NCBI GenBank assembly: GCA_013115135.1
Contig: JABANP010000118.1
Coordinates: 62,001-126,000 of the forward strand
Direction: 5' to 3'
Length of the DNA stretch: 64,000 nucleotides
From: Perkinsus olseni
Taxonomy: Eukaryota; Perkinsozoa; Perkinsida; Perkinsidae
A program made the position numbers and the translations under genes. Positions 1-10,656 of this stretch are shown piece by piece (position 1 is the first letter of the stretch; every line of letters begins with the position of its first letter). A model generated the notes under the pieces. The model was not told where the DNA came from. It saw only the letters and a program-made list of their open reading frames with translations, and did no database searches.

Positions 1-2095
1 TACATGGATCAACTCTTCTTCTCTGATGTTGCCATCCAGGCGGCCAGCGCTGGCAAGACCATGAACGCAGCAGGGCAGTACGACCTCATCGTCCAATACG
101 ATTCCTACATGCATGCAATGGAGGAGAAGGACCGATTGCAGAGCGAGAAGCGGAAAAAGGAAGTAGGCAGATGGGCGCTTCCGATCCTGCATCCATCGGG
201 CCCGATCGGATCAGTACAACCTTGATATTACTCTATGTTGTTTTCGCTGCTCTCTGGTGACACAGGGCACGCTATCCACATTCGGCCTAGACTCCTACGC
301 AGCCGAAGAACACGAACGATCGTTCCTCTACTCTCAGGAGTACAAGAAGGCCCTTGATAGTCAAATGATGGCGAAGCGTGCGGGCATGGCAAATGAGGCG
401 CAGAAGAGAGAGGAGGAGAGGCTTGCTATGGTAGCTAAGTGATTTAGTGGCGCGCGACCAAATTGTTTTCAGTTGGGCGCGAAAGAGGAATTGAAGCGAG
501 ACAGTGAAAGACGCGCCACGAGGATGAAACAGAAGAAACTGGCTATGATACAGGAGGCTGAGGAGGTGCAGCTTGCGGGCCTTCGATACCGTAACATGGG
601 AAAAGCAGGCTCAACGATCAATACAACGAAGGCAAAGAAGGGAAATGGCGGAGCGTGAAGCAGAACGACAGGAAAGTTTACAGAGAGTGAGTGGGGCTGC
701 TGGTCCGTGTAGACAAGCTCGAACATGTGAATGGCACCGCTGCGATTGCGATGGTATTTTGCTGTCGAAATTTGGGTGTCGTTCGCTGAGTGGCTACCCC
801 CGCTCTACTGAGCCCTCGCTAGAAGCCTTATCTCGGGGGGTCCTTGGGATCCTGGAACCAACCCGTCCGGAGACAGTCATAATTCCACCGCAAACAGATG
901 CAACGAGAGGCAGCGGAGGCGGCGATGGAGGAGAGGAAGAGGAAGGCGGCGAATGATAAAAGGCTGAACGACATCAATGAAAACATCAAAGGTGAACTCT
1001 GGCGCGCGCCACGAAATACCTGTGTTTGATAGATGCAATAGAGACGAAGCGAAGGGCTCGAGAAGAAGAGGCGGAGCTGGCGGAGATTCTAGCGAAGCAG
1101 CAGGCAGGACCCCAACCTCACTCTCCTCCTAGGGGCTCCCAGCTCGCCCTTCCGCAGATAGCGGCGGCAGAGGCGAACGAGAAAGCCAAAGCTGATGCGC
1201 TTGAACGATTGAGCAACCGGATCAAGCAGATTGCTCAGACTATCGGGAAGAGCGTCGGCGATGAGAACAAGGTAGGCCATGAGTTGTTATCTGTTGTTCG
1301 GCTTTTGAGCTTGGAGCTCCGCCATTTCCACCGCAAGTTTTATCGGTCAGAGACGGGAAGAGGAGGAAGATCGCCGATTACAGGCTCATTTGCACGCCGC
1401 TGAGCTCGCCTCTCGGAAGGTGGGTGGTTAGAATGTGGATTGGAAACTGTATTGTGCATTCTATCAGGCTGAGGCGGATAAACGCGCTCGCCAGGAGAAA
1501 GCAAAAAGAGATATGCTGGACATGCTCTCACAGCAGGTGGAGTCGTGAATTCGTCCGTGGTGCGCTATCCGTGCGCGACAGGTGCAAGAGAAAATGCAGC
1601 TGAGGAGATTCGAGGATACTGCGAACAAACGGCAGGTTAGAACATACCGCACTTCGCAGACATCATGGGCGCTCTCAAGGGAGAAGAATACCGCAAGATG
1701 GCACTCGCTGCGTTAGAAGATGAGGCGGAGGAACACCGTCAAAGGCGACGTAGGAGAGCCGATATGGACAAAGAACTCGTAGGCGCCCATCGAGATACGA
1801 GCTGCTAGCGGATAGCATTTGTCATCAGGAGAAGCAAATCTGCTTCACTAATTTGACAACAGAAGAAGACAGGATGGAGGTTGACCTGCAGCGACGGGAG
1901 CTCGAACTGAACCAGCCCCTCTTTCGGTGCTCCTGGGCGAATCTTCACTTGCCTCAGCAGCTATTGAGCCATCATCATCTTAGACGTCCAGTGTCGATAA
2001 TCTCACGTGCCGTTTTCAGGCGAATGGCTGCCCAGCGCTATAAAGAAAAGGAGTGTGCAAAGCTCCTCTTGTCGCAAAAAGTTGACTCGACATGA
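1..2095 (+). CDS. Long charged coiled-coil protein, likely flagellar/ciliary (5' end cut by window)
   Basis: Eleven exons join in frame with GT-AG introns: ...-162, 266-430, 473-565, about 609-686, 898-991, 1033-1271, 1351-1419, 1468-1536, 1582-1635, 1680-1778, 1829-1926 and 2020-2095 (TGA). Several introns are only 41-50 nt. The product is almost wholly helical and rich in Glu, Arg, Lys, Ala and Gln, with heptad-like runs such as EYKKALDSQM, EELKRDSERRA and RREEEDRRLQAHLHAAELA. This resembles trichohyalin-plectin-homology/MNS1- or CSPP1/CCDC66-type axoneme and centrosome proteins, but no diagnostic domain is visible, so the exact family is open. An ATG lies at position 4; whether it is the true start cannot be told because the window begins there. 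Two of its introns carry the GC-rich motif reported in the findings. The exon chain keeps one frame to the stop, so the gene looks intact. Confidence 0.75.
431..472 (+). repeat. Micro-intron carrying GTGGCGCGCG motif (copy 1)
   Basis: This 42-nt intron of the coiled-coil gene contains ATTTAGTGGCGCGCGACC between its GT donor and TTTTCAG acceptor. Related sequence is seen in the intron at 992-1032 (reverse orientation), upstream of the heme lyase at 30068-30095, and in the CK2 beta intron at 32822-32877. Confidence 0.6.
992..1032 (-). repeat. Micro-intron carrying the GC-rich motif in reverse (copy 2)
   Basis: This 41-nt intron contains GGCGCGCGCCACGAAAT, the reverse complement of ATTTCGTGGCGCGCGCC, so the core matches the other copies on the opposite strand. 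Its centre, GGCGCGCGCC, is self-complementary. Confidence 0.6.
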
Positions 2096-2472
2096 AAGTG
2101 ATGACCGTGGACTGTTAGATGTCGACAATTACTGCGAGAGGGTGTTGCGTTCCTAGTAGGACTACATCCGAAAGTACTCCGAACCCATCCGGCGCCGCAG
2201 ACTGGGCCTGTTTTACGAGTGTGCCATGCATTGCCATTGTTCAAGACGCAACAAGGACGAAATTTGACAACTCTCAACAGCATGAGTAGAGCTAGATCGA
2301 CACCGCCGATCGTCCTGCTTCAACTGTATAAGGAGAAAGACATCTTGATGAGCTCATTAGGAGGGGAATAACCCCCGGGAGCGATCGATAACTACGATCC
2401 CTCGTAGTCCAAGACGTCCACGACTCGTAGGCTAGGGATCGTCCCAAATGTCGAGTTACGAGGTGATGATTG

Positions 2473-3831
2473 TTATTTCGTTCTCTTAACAACTCTGTCC
2501 GACTCGGACTGATCTTGTGAACGCTTCTTCCCTCGGCTTATGCCAGCCTCGAACTCGCTGGGTTGGTGCGGAATGTCCGTCACTCCCGCGGAATCAACAG
2601 TAAGAGGGGTGTACTCAAGCCTGATCCTCAAGTCTGGCTTGTCCGGATCGGAGTCCTCCGTGCCGAGTAGCAGTTCGAAGTGGCCGCCATCCATGCCCGA
2701 TCTATGCAGTCTGATGGATCCAAGAGTGAGGTTGTTGATGCCGAATGCCCGGCCGGCTGCAGTGAGGGAGGCCTCGACTTCGGCCTGGTCCGCGGGGTCT
2801 GTAAGACCGGCGAAGATGTAGCAGTCAGCATCACAACCCTTCCTCACGAGCGGCATCAGAGGGAGGATGAGGACGTTGGACGGGGGAGTGTCCTCGGTGG
2901 CACTAGCGAAACGGAAGTATTTCGTAGGTGCACCGGTTGGACTCAATCCTGAAGAGGCCAAGCTCAACTCGACGAGTTGCCGACCTGTCCTCGTCCGTTT
3001 GGCAGGGTTAGACACACTAAATAGAATTTTCCTGTATCCTCCGCGTTCACCAAGGACCCGACTGGCAGCTCCCCAACGTCAGCGAGCGGGAAAAGGCTCG
3101 AAGGGTGCTCTTGGAGGTAGTTGAATCATTCCGAAGCCTGGGCCTCCAATCTTAGAAGGAGATGTCACCTCGGCGCTGCTAGTGGCAGTTGAGAGGACCG
3201 TAGCTCCCCCGCTAGTGATAGCTGTGTCTCCACGGCCTCTTGCTTGGGAGGTACCCGTCGGAGTCGCCTTGAAGTTTCGCTCCTCCACTTTCTCCAGCAA
3301 CAACGGACGTATGAAGGTGTACCGAGAGGCTCGAGCACGGCCACCGAGAAATACGTAAGCGTTCCCAGCTACGAAGCAGAGCTTGATTTGCCAAGAATTG
3401 CTCATCCTCACAGGACCAGGGATTGAGAGAATGTCGAAAATTCTGAGGAGTTCTCTCTTAGCCTGCTCACAAAGGTGAAGTGGTCTGTAACACTGATCGG
3501 TCCTTCTCACATCGGTGGGGCTAAGGACAACCTTCAGGTCGCCTGGGCTAGAGTACCGATCCCATTTGATGCTGTTGATGCGAATAACCTTCCATTCTCC
3601 ACTTGCCGTCTCACCAATGAACTCCATCTTGCTGAAGGGGACATCCCCCTGGGAGCCTCCCAAGCTCAGGTCCATGGCAATGCCCTGAAGGGTACCAATA
3701 GGATGGGCTGGATCAACCAGACCTTCATAGTGGCCAGCTTCGATGCTCGGAGGAGAGGCAGCCACCAGGTCTACGAAGGCGAGGAAGAGGAGGAGAGTGA
3801 CGGCAGAAGAACTGGGACGGGCGGTTGGCAT
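2473..3831 (-). pseudogene. Secreted-family copy A, frame-broken
   Basis: Starts at ATG 3831 with a signal peptide (MPTARPSSSAVTLLLFLAFV, cleavage near AAS^PP), followed by the family signature SIEAGHYEGLVDPAHPIGTL. The N-terminal frame ends at 3079. The C-terminal half (DTPPSNVLILPLMPLVRKGC to VVKRTK stop, 3015-2473) is in another frame. A 37-nt GT-AG intron at 3304-3268, at the same site as in copies B and C, changes frame in the right direction. Even so, a TGA near 3168 would need a further intron, and two extra bases near 2990 relative to copy C still break the reading frame (LTLP...), so this copy is probably inactive. The core around 2640-2890 is nearly identical to copy B. The C-terminus (GKKRSQDQ...VVKRTK) is basic. 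Function is unknown; I recognise no characterised domain. Confidence 0.7.
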
Positions 3832-3840
3832 TACGAATGG

Positions 3841-3956
3841 ACACCGGTATACTAGATGAAGCGGAAAATTAATACTAGATTAAGCGGCGTGAATAGGCCT
3901 TCCTAGATGAGTGGAAGGTTTCCGCTCGAAGTCTCTTTGCGTGCATCCTACAGGAA
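3841..3956 (-). promoter_or_regulatory. Conserved 5' blocks of secreted-family copy A
   Basis: Two blocks upstream of the ATG are shared with copy B. The proximal one (3841-3870) reads CATCTAGTATACCGGT on the minus strand and matches 36459-36475. The distal one (3919-3956) reads AGAGACTTCGAGCGGAAA and matches 36220-36257 and 53073-53109. They may be promoter or 5' untranslated leader. In copies B and C the distal block includes a GTAAGG/GTGAAG that could be a splice donor. Confidence 0.55.
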
Positions 3957-5566
3957 GGAAACCACCTCAGTCACAGCGCACGATTGTAGACGATTGTGCT
4001 GAGGCAGGCAATGGGAAGTCAACGAGGCAGCCCAGGGCGCATTTCGGTGATGGGTAGTAATGATGATAATACCGTGAGTGTCACTTCAACGCCGTCGCCG
4101 GCTTAGACTTGAGGCCGATTTGCTGGCAACTTGACGATGCCGTCTGGGTTGCGTTATTCAGCTAGTCCGAAGGCTGCAAGAACGTTATGACAATACAGCA
4201 GTACTCTCGTACAATTATACTGTACCCCCCGCTCTGATCGTTGAATGTTTGACCAGACACTGGAATGTGAATACTCTCTGGAGGTCATCTCACACTGCTG
4301 GCTCGGTCATGCTATGGCGTACCAGTAGGAAGCAACCGTCGTGGAGGCTGGCGGCGCCGACGCTCTCTGCTGTGAATGCACCCCCTTGATTGATAGGTCG
4401 CTGTCAGAGGTGTGGGTGTTTCCTGGAAGGAGACGATGAGCTATTGCTGAGCATCATCTCCACACGCGTAGTCAACTGCTTTTGCAGCCGAAACCGCGAC
4501 GCCGGAAGATGCAAGCTGGCAATGCTCAGCATTATCACATTCCAGTCTCTGCCTCCTAATGAAACCTTGAGGCGCTCATAGACAAAAATCAGATGCAGTA
4601 GCGTCCAGGATTGGTGGAGTGTCCGGCATAAAGTCCCTTTGGTCGGTACACCCTACTCAGCCCGTAGGTCTGAATCGTCCGAAGTTACCTGTGCTACACT
4701 GTGTAGCCTACACATCCTAGCTCATCTCACGCAGACTCAAGAAGCTCATGGATGAAGATTGGGTAATGGAAAGTTCTGCCGAGCCCATGGGACATTCAAA
4801 TCGATATTCCTGATGGCGGTCACGCAGCGGAGCTCTAAAAAAATCTCGCAATTATCCCTAGGAGGAGTCTACGATTGAGCAACGATCATTGCTACGACTA
4901 GTATGACCCACCAATTGACTTAAATGACAAGTGAGTTCACCATGGCGAACTGTGCACCTGAAGCACGTCGGGGATGAGGATGATTGGTTTGATTCGATTG
5001 GGGTCATCAACACTCATGGATGTTACTAAACTCCCGGTCTCAAGTGAAGCCTGATTGGCCCACCCCGCCATCCAATCCCAACATGAAGGCTGTCAACCCG
5101 GCGACTATTCTGAAGTAGCCGAGCAAGTTGGGAATGTAAAGCAGCACTTTTGAGAGGGGCGGAGGCATCTTCCTTTCGGAGAAGCGCTAGGATGCCTGGG
5201 GCGGCAAAAGGTGATCAACCAACAGAAGGCTATGTCCTGATGAATCAGCCGTTGATGCGGCAAGTGGGACAGAGTAGCTCCTCTCACAGCGGCACGGGGG
5301 CGACTTAGCACACATGAAGAAAGAGCAACGCAACAGCGAACCAAAAGCGATCTGCACAAGAACTGTGGAAATAAGAAGGTACTGCAGTTGAATGAAATGG
5401 AATCCCATCAGGATTTTTTATTGACGTCTCGTTGTAACGCAAGCTGGCAGAAGACTGAGAAACTGTGGTGGACTGGATAAGACGGATACTCGCGGTGGAG
5501 GGCGTCATGAGAATATTCTATTAGTAGTACTGAAACTGCTATCGCCTGATAATGCCTGAAAATACA
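3957..5566. other. Intergenic, no gene recognised
   Basis: Only short random open frames are present on either strand, none with a recognisable motif or a convincing exon chain. A 16-base string at 4672-4687 (GAATCGTCCGAAGTTA) also occurs at 34658 in the phosphatidyltransferase gene, which is too short to interpret. Confidence 0.5.
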
Positions 5567-5911
5567 TTATCCTCCTTGTAATGCCGGAGGAGGAGGAGTG
5601 AATTGAGGCTCCACAGGAGGCGGGGTCTCCAGAGGTACCCGAGCCCTCCTCAAGCCGACGAAGTCTGAGCTTGCACCTTCGGAATTCACGACAGCTTGCT
5701 CATCTGCGGCTGCTTCAGAAGGAGAGATTATTTGGGGGGTCGGCGGGAACTTGCCCGTTATGTCAGTTAGTCGACGATCATTAGAAATCCCAGCCAAGGC
5801 CGACTGAGGTTCGCGCGGACCTTCGATCATGGGAGGAGAGGCACCCACCAGAACCATGAGGGCAAGGAGGAGGAGAGTGACGGCTGAATAACTGCGAGGG
5901 ACGGTTGGCAT
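5567..5911 (-). CDS. Short secreted protein sharing the family signal peptide (copy D)
   Basis: The in-frame ATG at 5911 gives MPTVPRSYSAVTLLLLALMV followed by LVGASPPMIEG, clearly homologous in DNA and protein to the signal-peptide region of copies A-C. After about 30 residues the similarity stops. The mature part (about 85 aa) is Pro/Ser/Ala-rich and ends PPPVEPQFTPPPPALQGG with no Cys pattern. It lacks both the GHYEGLV block and the VLILPLMPL core. It could be a real small secreted protein made by signal-peptide reuse, or a truncated family relic. An upstream in-frame ATG exists at 5938 (MILYARVLT...), but the homologues argue for 5911. Confidence 0.55.
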   Translation of the reverse strand: MPTVPRSYSAVTLLLLALMVLVGASPPMIEGPREPQSALAGISNDRRLTDITGKFPPTPQIISPSEAAADEQAVVNSEGASSDFVGLRRARVPLETPPPVEPQFTPPPPALQGG

Positions 5912-5938
5912 TGTTAAAACCCTGGCATATAAGATCAT

Positions 5939-7638
5939 CAGCCTCGGAGTCCACCGCTACAGCAGAGGCTGCATGGCCCGAGGGGTAAGAGGTTCTCAGC
6001 CGCCACGCTTTCGACGGAGTTACCGACGTGTAATCGCTGCAACCTATCCGTCACAACTGGAGAGCTGCCGGCGGTAACTAGAGTCTGGAAGCTTCACGCC
6101 GCCAAGACCCCCTGGGGCCGTCATCAGAGCCCTAGAGAATCGGAGACTTCCCAGCTGTTCCGAACGGCCTGTTCATCCAGGAGGCCATGCGCACGCGTGC
6201 TGACCCAGCGTGTGCGTCACACTCTACGCGGCGTCGCTCCTCGAACGAACGACGCGGCTAGTTGTACCATCTGCTGCTCGTTGCACGAGGGGTCACTTCA
6301 ATCGATGTAGCGTCGTTGGTTGCTCTTCACCTCAAGCCAACGCAGTCGGTAAGGCGCGTTATCACATTTCCGAGGTCCCTAGTCAAGACTCTCTACACGT
6401 GCATCTAGCAGCAAGCCTCTTCAGTGACAGCGTGTAGAAAAGCTGATTATAAAGCCAAAAGTCGTTTCCTATCCTTCGTACAGCAGGATGGGCGCCCGCC
6501 TGCCATGATCGGAAGAGGTGCTTCCCTTTAGTCGGCCGGTAGCTGTTAGCCGCACTCTACAGCGTGGGGCCCGGGGAAATAACAGAGCTGTTCATCAGGC
6601 TTCCGGCATGAGCCTGTGGGAGTGCCTCGGTGTGATCCGGATGGGAACTCAACATGAGAGGGAAGAGGAGCTGCCGCGGCCGGCGGTAGACGACGACAGG
6701 CAGATTAGCTATATGATGCACGCGTACACAGTCGCGCGCTGACTCTACAGAGCCAAAGCGATCTATAGAGAGCATCGACGAGCTCGAAGCCGCTCAACAA
6801 TGTTGGGTCAACACTGTTGAGTCAACAGGTGCCTTGGGAGTGTACTTGAACACAACAGAGTTCAAGAGACTGTTCGCAATACACACAACGTTGTTGTTGA
6901 AATATCAAATGCTGTGGCCTGTGTTGATTCCAACCGAGCTGAGACTGGTGATAGGCTGAGGCTTTATGACCGACGCCTCCACGTCAGCCTTCCGCCTTTT
7001 GACCTGAGAACGTTCAACTGCTACTACGCACCGCCGAGAACTGGTTCCCTCACGAGATCCAGAGCCTCTCCACCGGCCGCCGCGACAAAGGGGAAGTTCC
7101 GTGAATCTGGACCATCTAGCATGGATGGCGGTAGTGGGAGGAGAAGCCGTAACTGAGAAATCTCGCCATCAGCCACAGTGGATAGTCAATCATTTACCCC
7201 CCATAGCCAAGGGGCTTCGGTCACCGATTATGGTACGCAAGTGATCCGAAAACATCAGACTACCGTGACCCCGAAGCGAGGAATCAGGATGAATCTTTCC
7301 CCACTCTCCGACTCTGAAGTCCCTAGAGTGGCAATAGCATATCCCCAACATTTTCCTTAGGCTCAAAATATGGTCTTGAACATGCGGGAATTTCGAAACC
7401 TGGTTTTTACAGCAAGAAGCGTCGCTTCGGGCAGCGCTAGGGCAGTGAGGAGACTAAGAACAGCAGCCAGCCCTGGTTGGTACCATAAAGTTGGTTCCGA
7501 ATATCTCCCTGATGTTGGTAGTCATCGATCCAGAGTCGTAAAATCGAGGCCCTATGGGGCACCAAGTTTTCGGGGCTATCTCCAGGAACCTGTGGGGCAG
7601 CACTCTGCAACTCAGCCGGTCTCTTTCCTGGAGACATA
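5939..7638. other. Intergenic, no gene recognised
   Basis: No exon chain or domain motif was found. Short complementary strings built on CAACA/TGTTG lie at 6795-6900 (for example CAACAATGTTG and GTCAACACTGTTGAGTC) and would fold locally. Confidence 0.45.
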
Positions 7639-9217
7639 TTACTCAGCTTTGTACGGCCGTTTCTCAATGAACGTAACGTTCCTCATGACTTGTCCGCATT
7701 GACCCCAGAACATGAAGGCCATTGCAATCAAAGCTCCGAACGTCGCGAACAACATCAGAGTCGCTCCGCCTGCACAGGACTGAAAAACAGCGGCAACATG
7801 CGCAGCGATCTCAATGTCTGATTCATAGTGGGTAGGATACACCTAGAGGCTACCGCGAGTGGACGCACGACCACTTCGACGAGCTTATTGCCACAAATGA
7901 GCAGCTTCAGCAGTTCGCATTGATTCCCTCGTTGCTCTGCAACTCGCATAGATGACAAGTTTGGTATGATGGATGAGAGGAGCCAATTCTACCGTACTAA
8001 TCACCAAGAATATTCCGGTTTTTCGCTACTTGAACGCGCAGTTCGAAATACAATAACGACTCTCACGCCAAGCGGAAGCACTGATAAAACCAGGGCGTTC
8101 ATCCAGCAGCAACTGCCGAATTCACGAGGAGTTTCCTCCACATCCGGTGACAGTGCGATAACGGTCGGTCGGATCTCCGTTCATTGGAGTGCTGCTTTGA
8201 CGCCAAGCCATTGGCACAACGATACGAGGCGGCTACTTACAGGAATGATAGTCCTCAAGTGTACATAGAGGCCGATGGGGAGAGCAATGTGACCATAGGT
8301 GATGTACTGCCATGTGCTGAGTCTTACACCGAGGAACAGGGGACCGAACCCTTCCCGTAGGAGAACAGTTGACCAAATCATGTACCTTGAGAGACAGGGG
8401 CATAGCTTGTGCAATGAGTGAGCTATACTGTGAGCTTGGTTGAATAAGGTTCAACCTCACTTCGAACATAGGGATGATGAACGCCGCAACACGGAAGAGC
8501 ACTCAAGTTCCAGCGCTTTCGTATACGCGCAGTGAGCGTCCCTGGAGGAATGGTAATCACCATGATGAGACTTACTGAGCATAGATGCAAGCCGCGGAGC
8601 CGAAGATGAACACCAGAATGAATGATCCTTGATTTCGAGCACCCACGCAGTTCCCTGAGAGCAATAGCCCACGAAAATCTCCTATCCATTTGAAGCGCGT
8701 CGACGTCCTTCCAACTTTTCCAAGTCCATCCAGATGCAAGGGCATCCTGGGGGCATTTTTATACCCTGGAGGGTCACACGACTGCCTACTCTAATGTGTA
8801 TCCATTGTGAATATGCTGGTTTAATACCCATTGCAAATCGGCCGTTGCGAACAGGACAGGATGAAGGCCGTTCGTTAATACCAAGCCCCCGCTCGTCATT
8901 GCGGACGAATCCCCAACCTCTCAGTGATATCCTACATCGCTATCTATACCTCGATATCGATGCGCGAAACGCTCGCTTTCACTAGCAGAGGCCGTTTCTA
9001 GGATTGCGGTCGCATTGGCGGCGCTTAGCTTCCCCTAGGCGGTGGCAGGCTTACCGGTAACATCACAATGATGATCCATTCGGTCGACACACCTATTGCA
9101 CCTCGAGCAATGGTGGGAACGTGGAGGTTTGTAACTGGGGCAAGGCTCAATGTCGCGTGTACCGCTGCCGCAACGGAATACAGCCGAAGTTTGCCGAAAT
9201 AGAGCGCGGTGTGCCAT
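7639..9217 (-). CDS. DHHC-type protein S-acyltransferase (palmitoyltransferase)
   Basis: The Cys-rich domain exon (about 9055-9217) encodes [19 protein letters not shown] followed by VDRMDHHC; the catalytic DHHC lies at 9065-9076. A GTAAGC donor at 9054 splices to 8654, and the next exon (8576-8654) continues in frame as [20 protein letters not shown], the expected continuation after DHHC. Further membrane segments appear at about 8500-8460 ([12 protein letters not shown]) and 8330-8255 ([16 protein letters not shown]). The last exon (7842-7639) ends in a hydrophobic stretch and [16 protein letters not shown], matching the TTxE motif region of the family. This integral membrane enzyme moves palmitate from acyl-CoA to protein cysteines at Golgi or plasma membranes. 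Odd point: the usual DHHCPWVNNCVG reads [13 protein letters not shown]-terminal membrane exons upstream of 9217 are not resolved. Confidence 0.85.
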
Positions 9218-9271
9218 GATCTACGTGTGTGGTCGATCTCAAGTTGAGATCGACCACACACGTAGATCATG
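9215..9271. repeat. Perfect 28-bp inverted repeat (hairpin)
   Basis: Bases 9215-9242 (CATGATCTACGTGTGTGGTC...) are exactly complementary to 9244-9271, with a single G at 9243 as spacer. It lies immediately 5' (on the minus strand) of the DHHC exon, probably inside an intron or leader. Confidence 0.95.
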
Positions 9272-10007
9272 CCGGCTCCCGTGAGATTCTCAACGGTCCC
9301 ACCAGCGGGCCTACTTTTTGCACCACTCGCAATATCGCGGTGCGTATAAAAAGTCTGTGACCTCAGTCGCGTGGGATGTCGGGTGTTTTCTAACACGCAG
9401 TTGGTATCTAATAATATCGTTGTTCAAAAGCATTAGTTGAATTCCTACTGTCCAGTAGCTTCCATGTCGGGCTTCCGGTCACCGTGTATGTACCCCGGGT
9501 CAGACATCATCGCATGATAGAAGTTCACTACGAGCTGAAGGGGCATGATGATGATCAGAATGAAGCCAGAGGCGAGTTAACCCACCTGGAGGCTAAGCCA
9601 CACGGCAAAGCAGCCATGTAGCAGGCTCAATACGGGACCGGCGTTCCGAGCAATGAGGATGTTCTGATGAAAAGATGGTATGTGATCAGGCGTGACTTCG
9701 TTACCGGCAAGAGCCAGGCAATGCCGAGAGACGGGACTATGGAGACAAGGCAGAGTGTGGAGAGTCTGCCGAGCTTTGTTAATATAGCGATGGGGTTCAT
9801 TGACACTGATGAACTGAACAGGCTTGATCTTTTGTCATCCGCCGTAGCAGGCTAACGTCATGGATTGTCGAGATCCCGGGTTCTATCCCGGCCGACTGCG
9901 TTTCTCCATTTATTTATCTCCCGAAGCGCTGTTAGACTTGAGTCCGAACAAATATACTGTTGTAAATACGATATGACTCGCGCTTAGGCTCATCCTCAAG
10001 GCGTAGA

Positions 10008-10385
10008 CTATGCAGAATCACCTTCGATGCTTGCAAGTAGCTTCCCAAGAAGAAAATGAGAAATTTCCAGCTCCTCGGTTCGAAAACAATTGTGGTTGAA
10101 TCGACGCCGGAGGGCGGGTTTCTTAACGATTCCGGTCATCGACAATAGGCTAGCTCCAGCAGCAGAAGTCCACATCACTAGAGCTCGAGAGCCCATCATC
10201 TCCATCAAGTATCCATTGATAAGAGAAAGAAGCAGCTCTCCGGCGCAGAATTCAGTGCAATTATTTTGGCATTTCGTGTGAAGTTGGTAAGTCCAGAAAT
10301 CCAAGGGAAAGGTTCGAAACCCCAGGAAGCATTTTCGAGGGTCTGGTTGCCCCGGGTAACAGGTCGGGCTGTTCTCCTTGATCAA
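10008..10385 (-). CDS. Possible exon of a membrane protein, unrecognised
   Basis: The minus frame contains AGELLLSLINGYLMEMMGSR followed by ALVMWTSAAGASLL, two hydrophobic segments separated by a short loop. This is reminiscent of major-facilitator transporters but not diagnostic. A CAG just before the segment (near 10258) could be an acceptor, and the C-terminal side ends in basic residues (KKPALRRRF). No partner exons could be joined with confidence. It could equally be a chance frame. Confidence 0.25.
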   Translation of the reverse strand: MIKENSPTCYPGQPDPRKCFLGFRTFPLDFWTYQLHTKCQNNCTEFCAGELLLSLINGYLMEMMGSRALVMWTSAAGASLLSMTGIVKKPALRRRFNHNCFRTEELEISHFLLGKLLASIEGDSA

Positions 10386-10656
10386 GTTGTCATTGCCTAA
10401 CGCGCATACAGAAGCGGAAATCTCTTATTCTTACTGTCCCCCCGTCGAAACCCTAATCAATTATTGACTTGCCCTTGACGGCCGTAGTGGTTGGAGGTTG
10501 AGCTCCAACGCATGCAGTAGAAGCCTCATTAACTTCATGTCTGCTGCTGTGCACAAGAGGCGACCGTCACTGCTACAGTCCTCGTCATTTCTGATACCCC
10601 CAATCAGGCGGCAAAGTAGAAACGAATCATCATGCTATACCTAAAACAACGTTGCT

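Noticed and set aside
1..2095. Poor sequence quality as the cause of the family's frameshifts
   Set aside because: Single-copy genes in the window (coiled-coil, CK2 beta, heme lyase) keep frame across many exons, so random indel errors are unlikely to be concentrated in one family, though reads should confirm.
2473..3831. Treating all frame changes in the secreted family as introns
   Set aside because: One shared micro-intron fits all copies, but the remaining breaks (near 2990, 53570 and 54545) correspond to small indels against the sister copies with no plausible splice sites.
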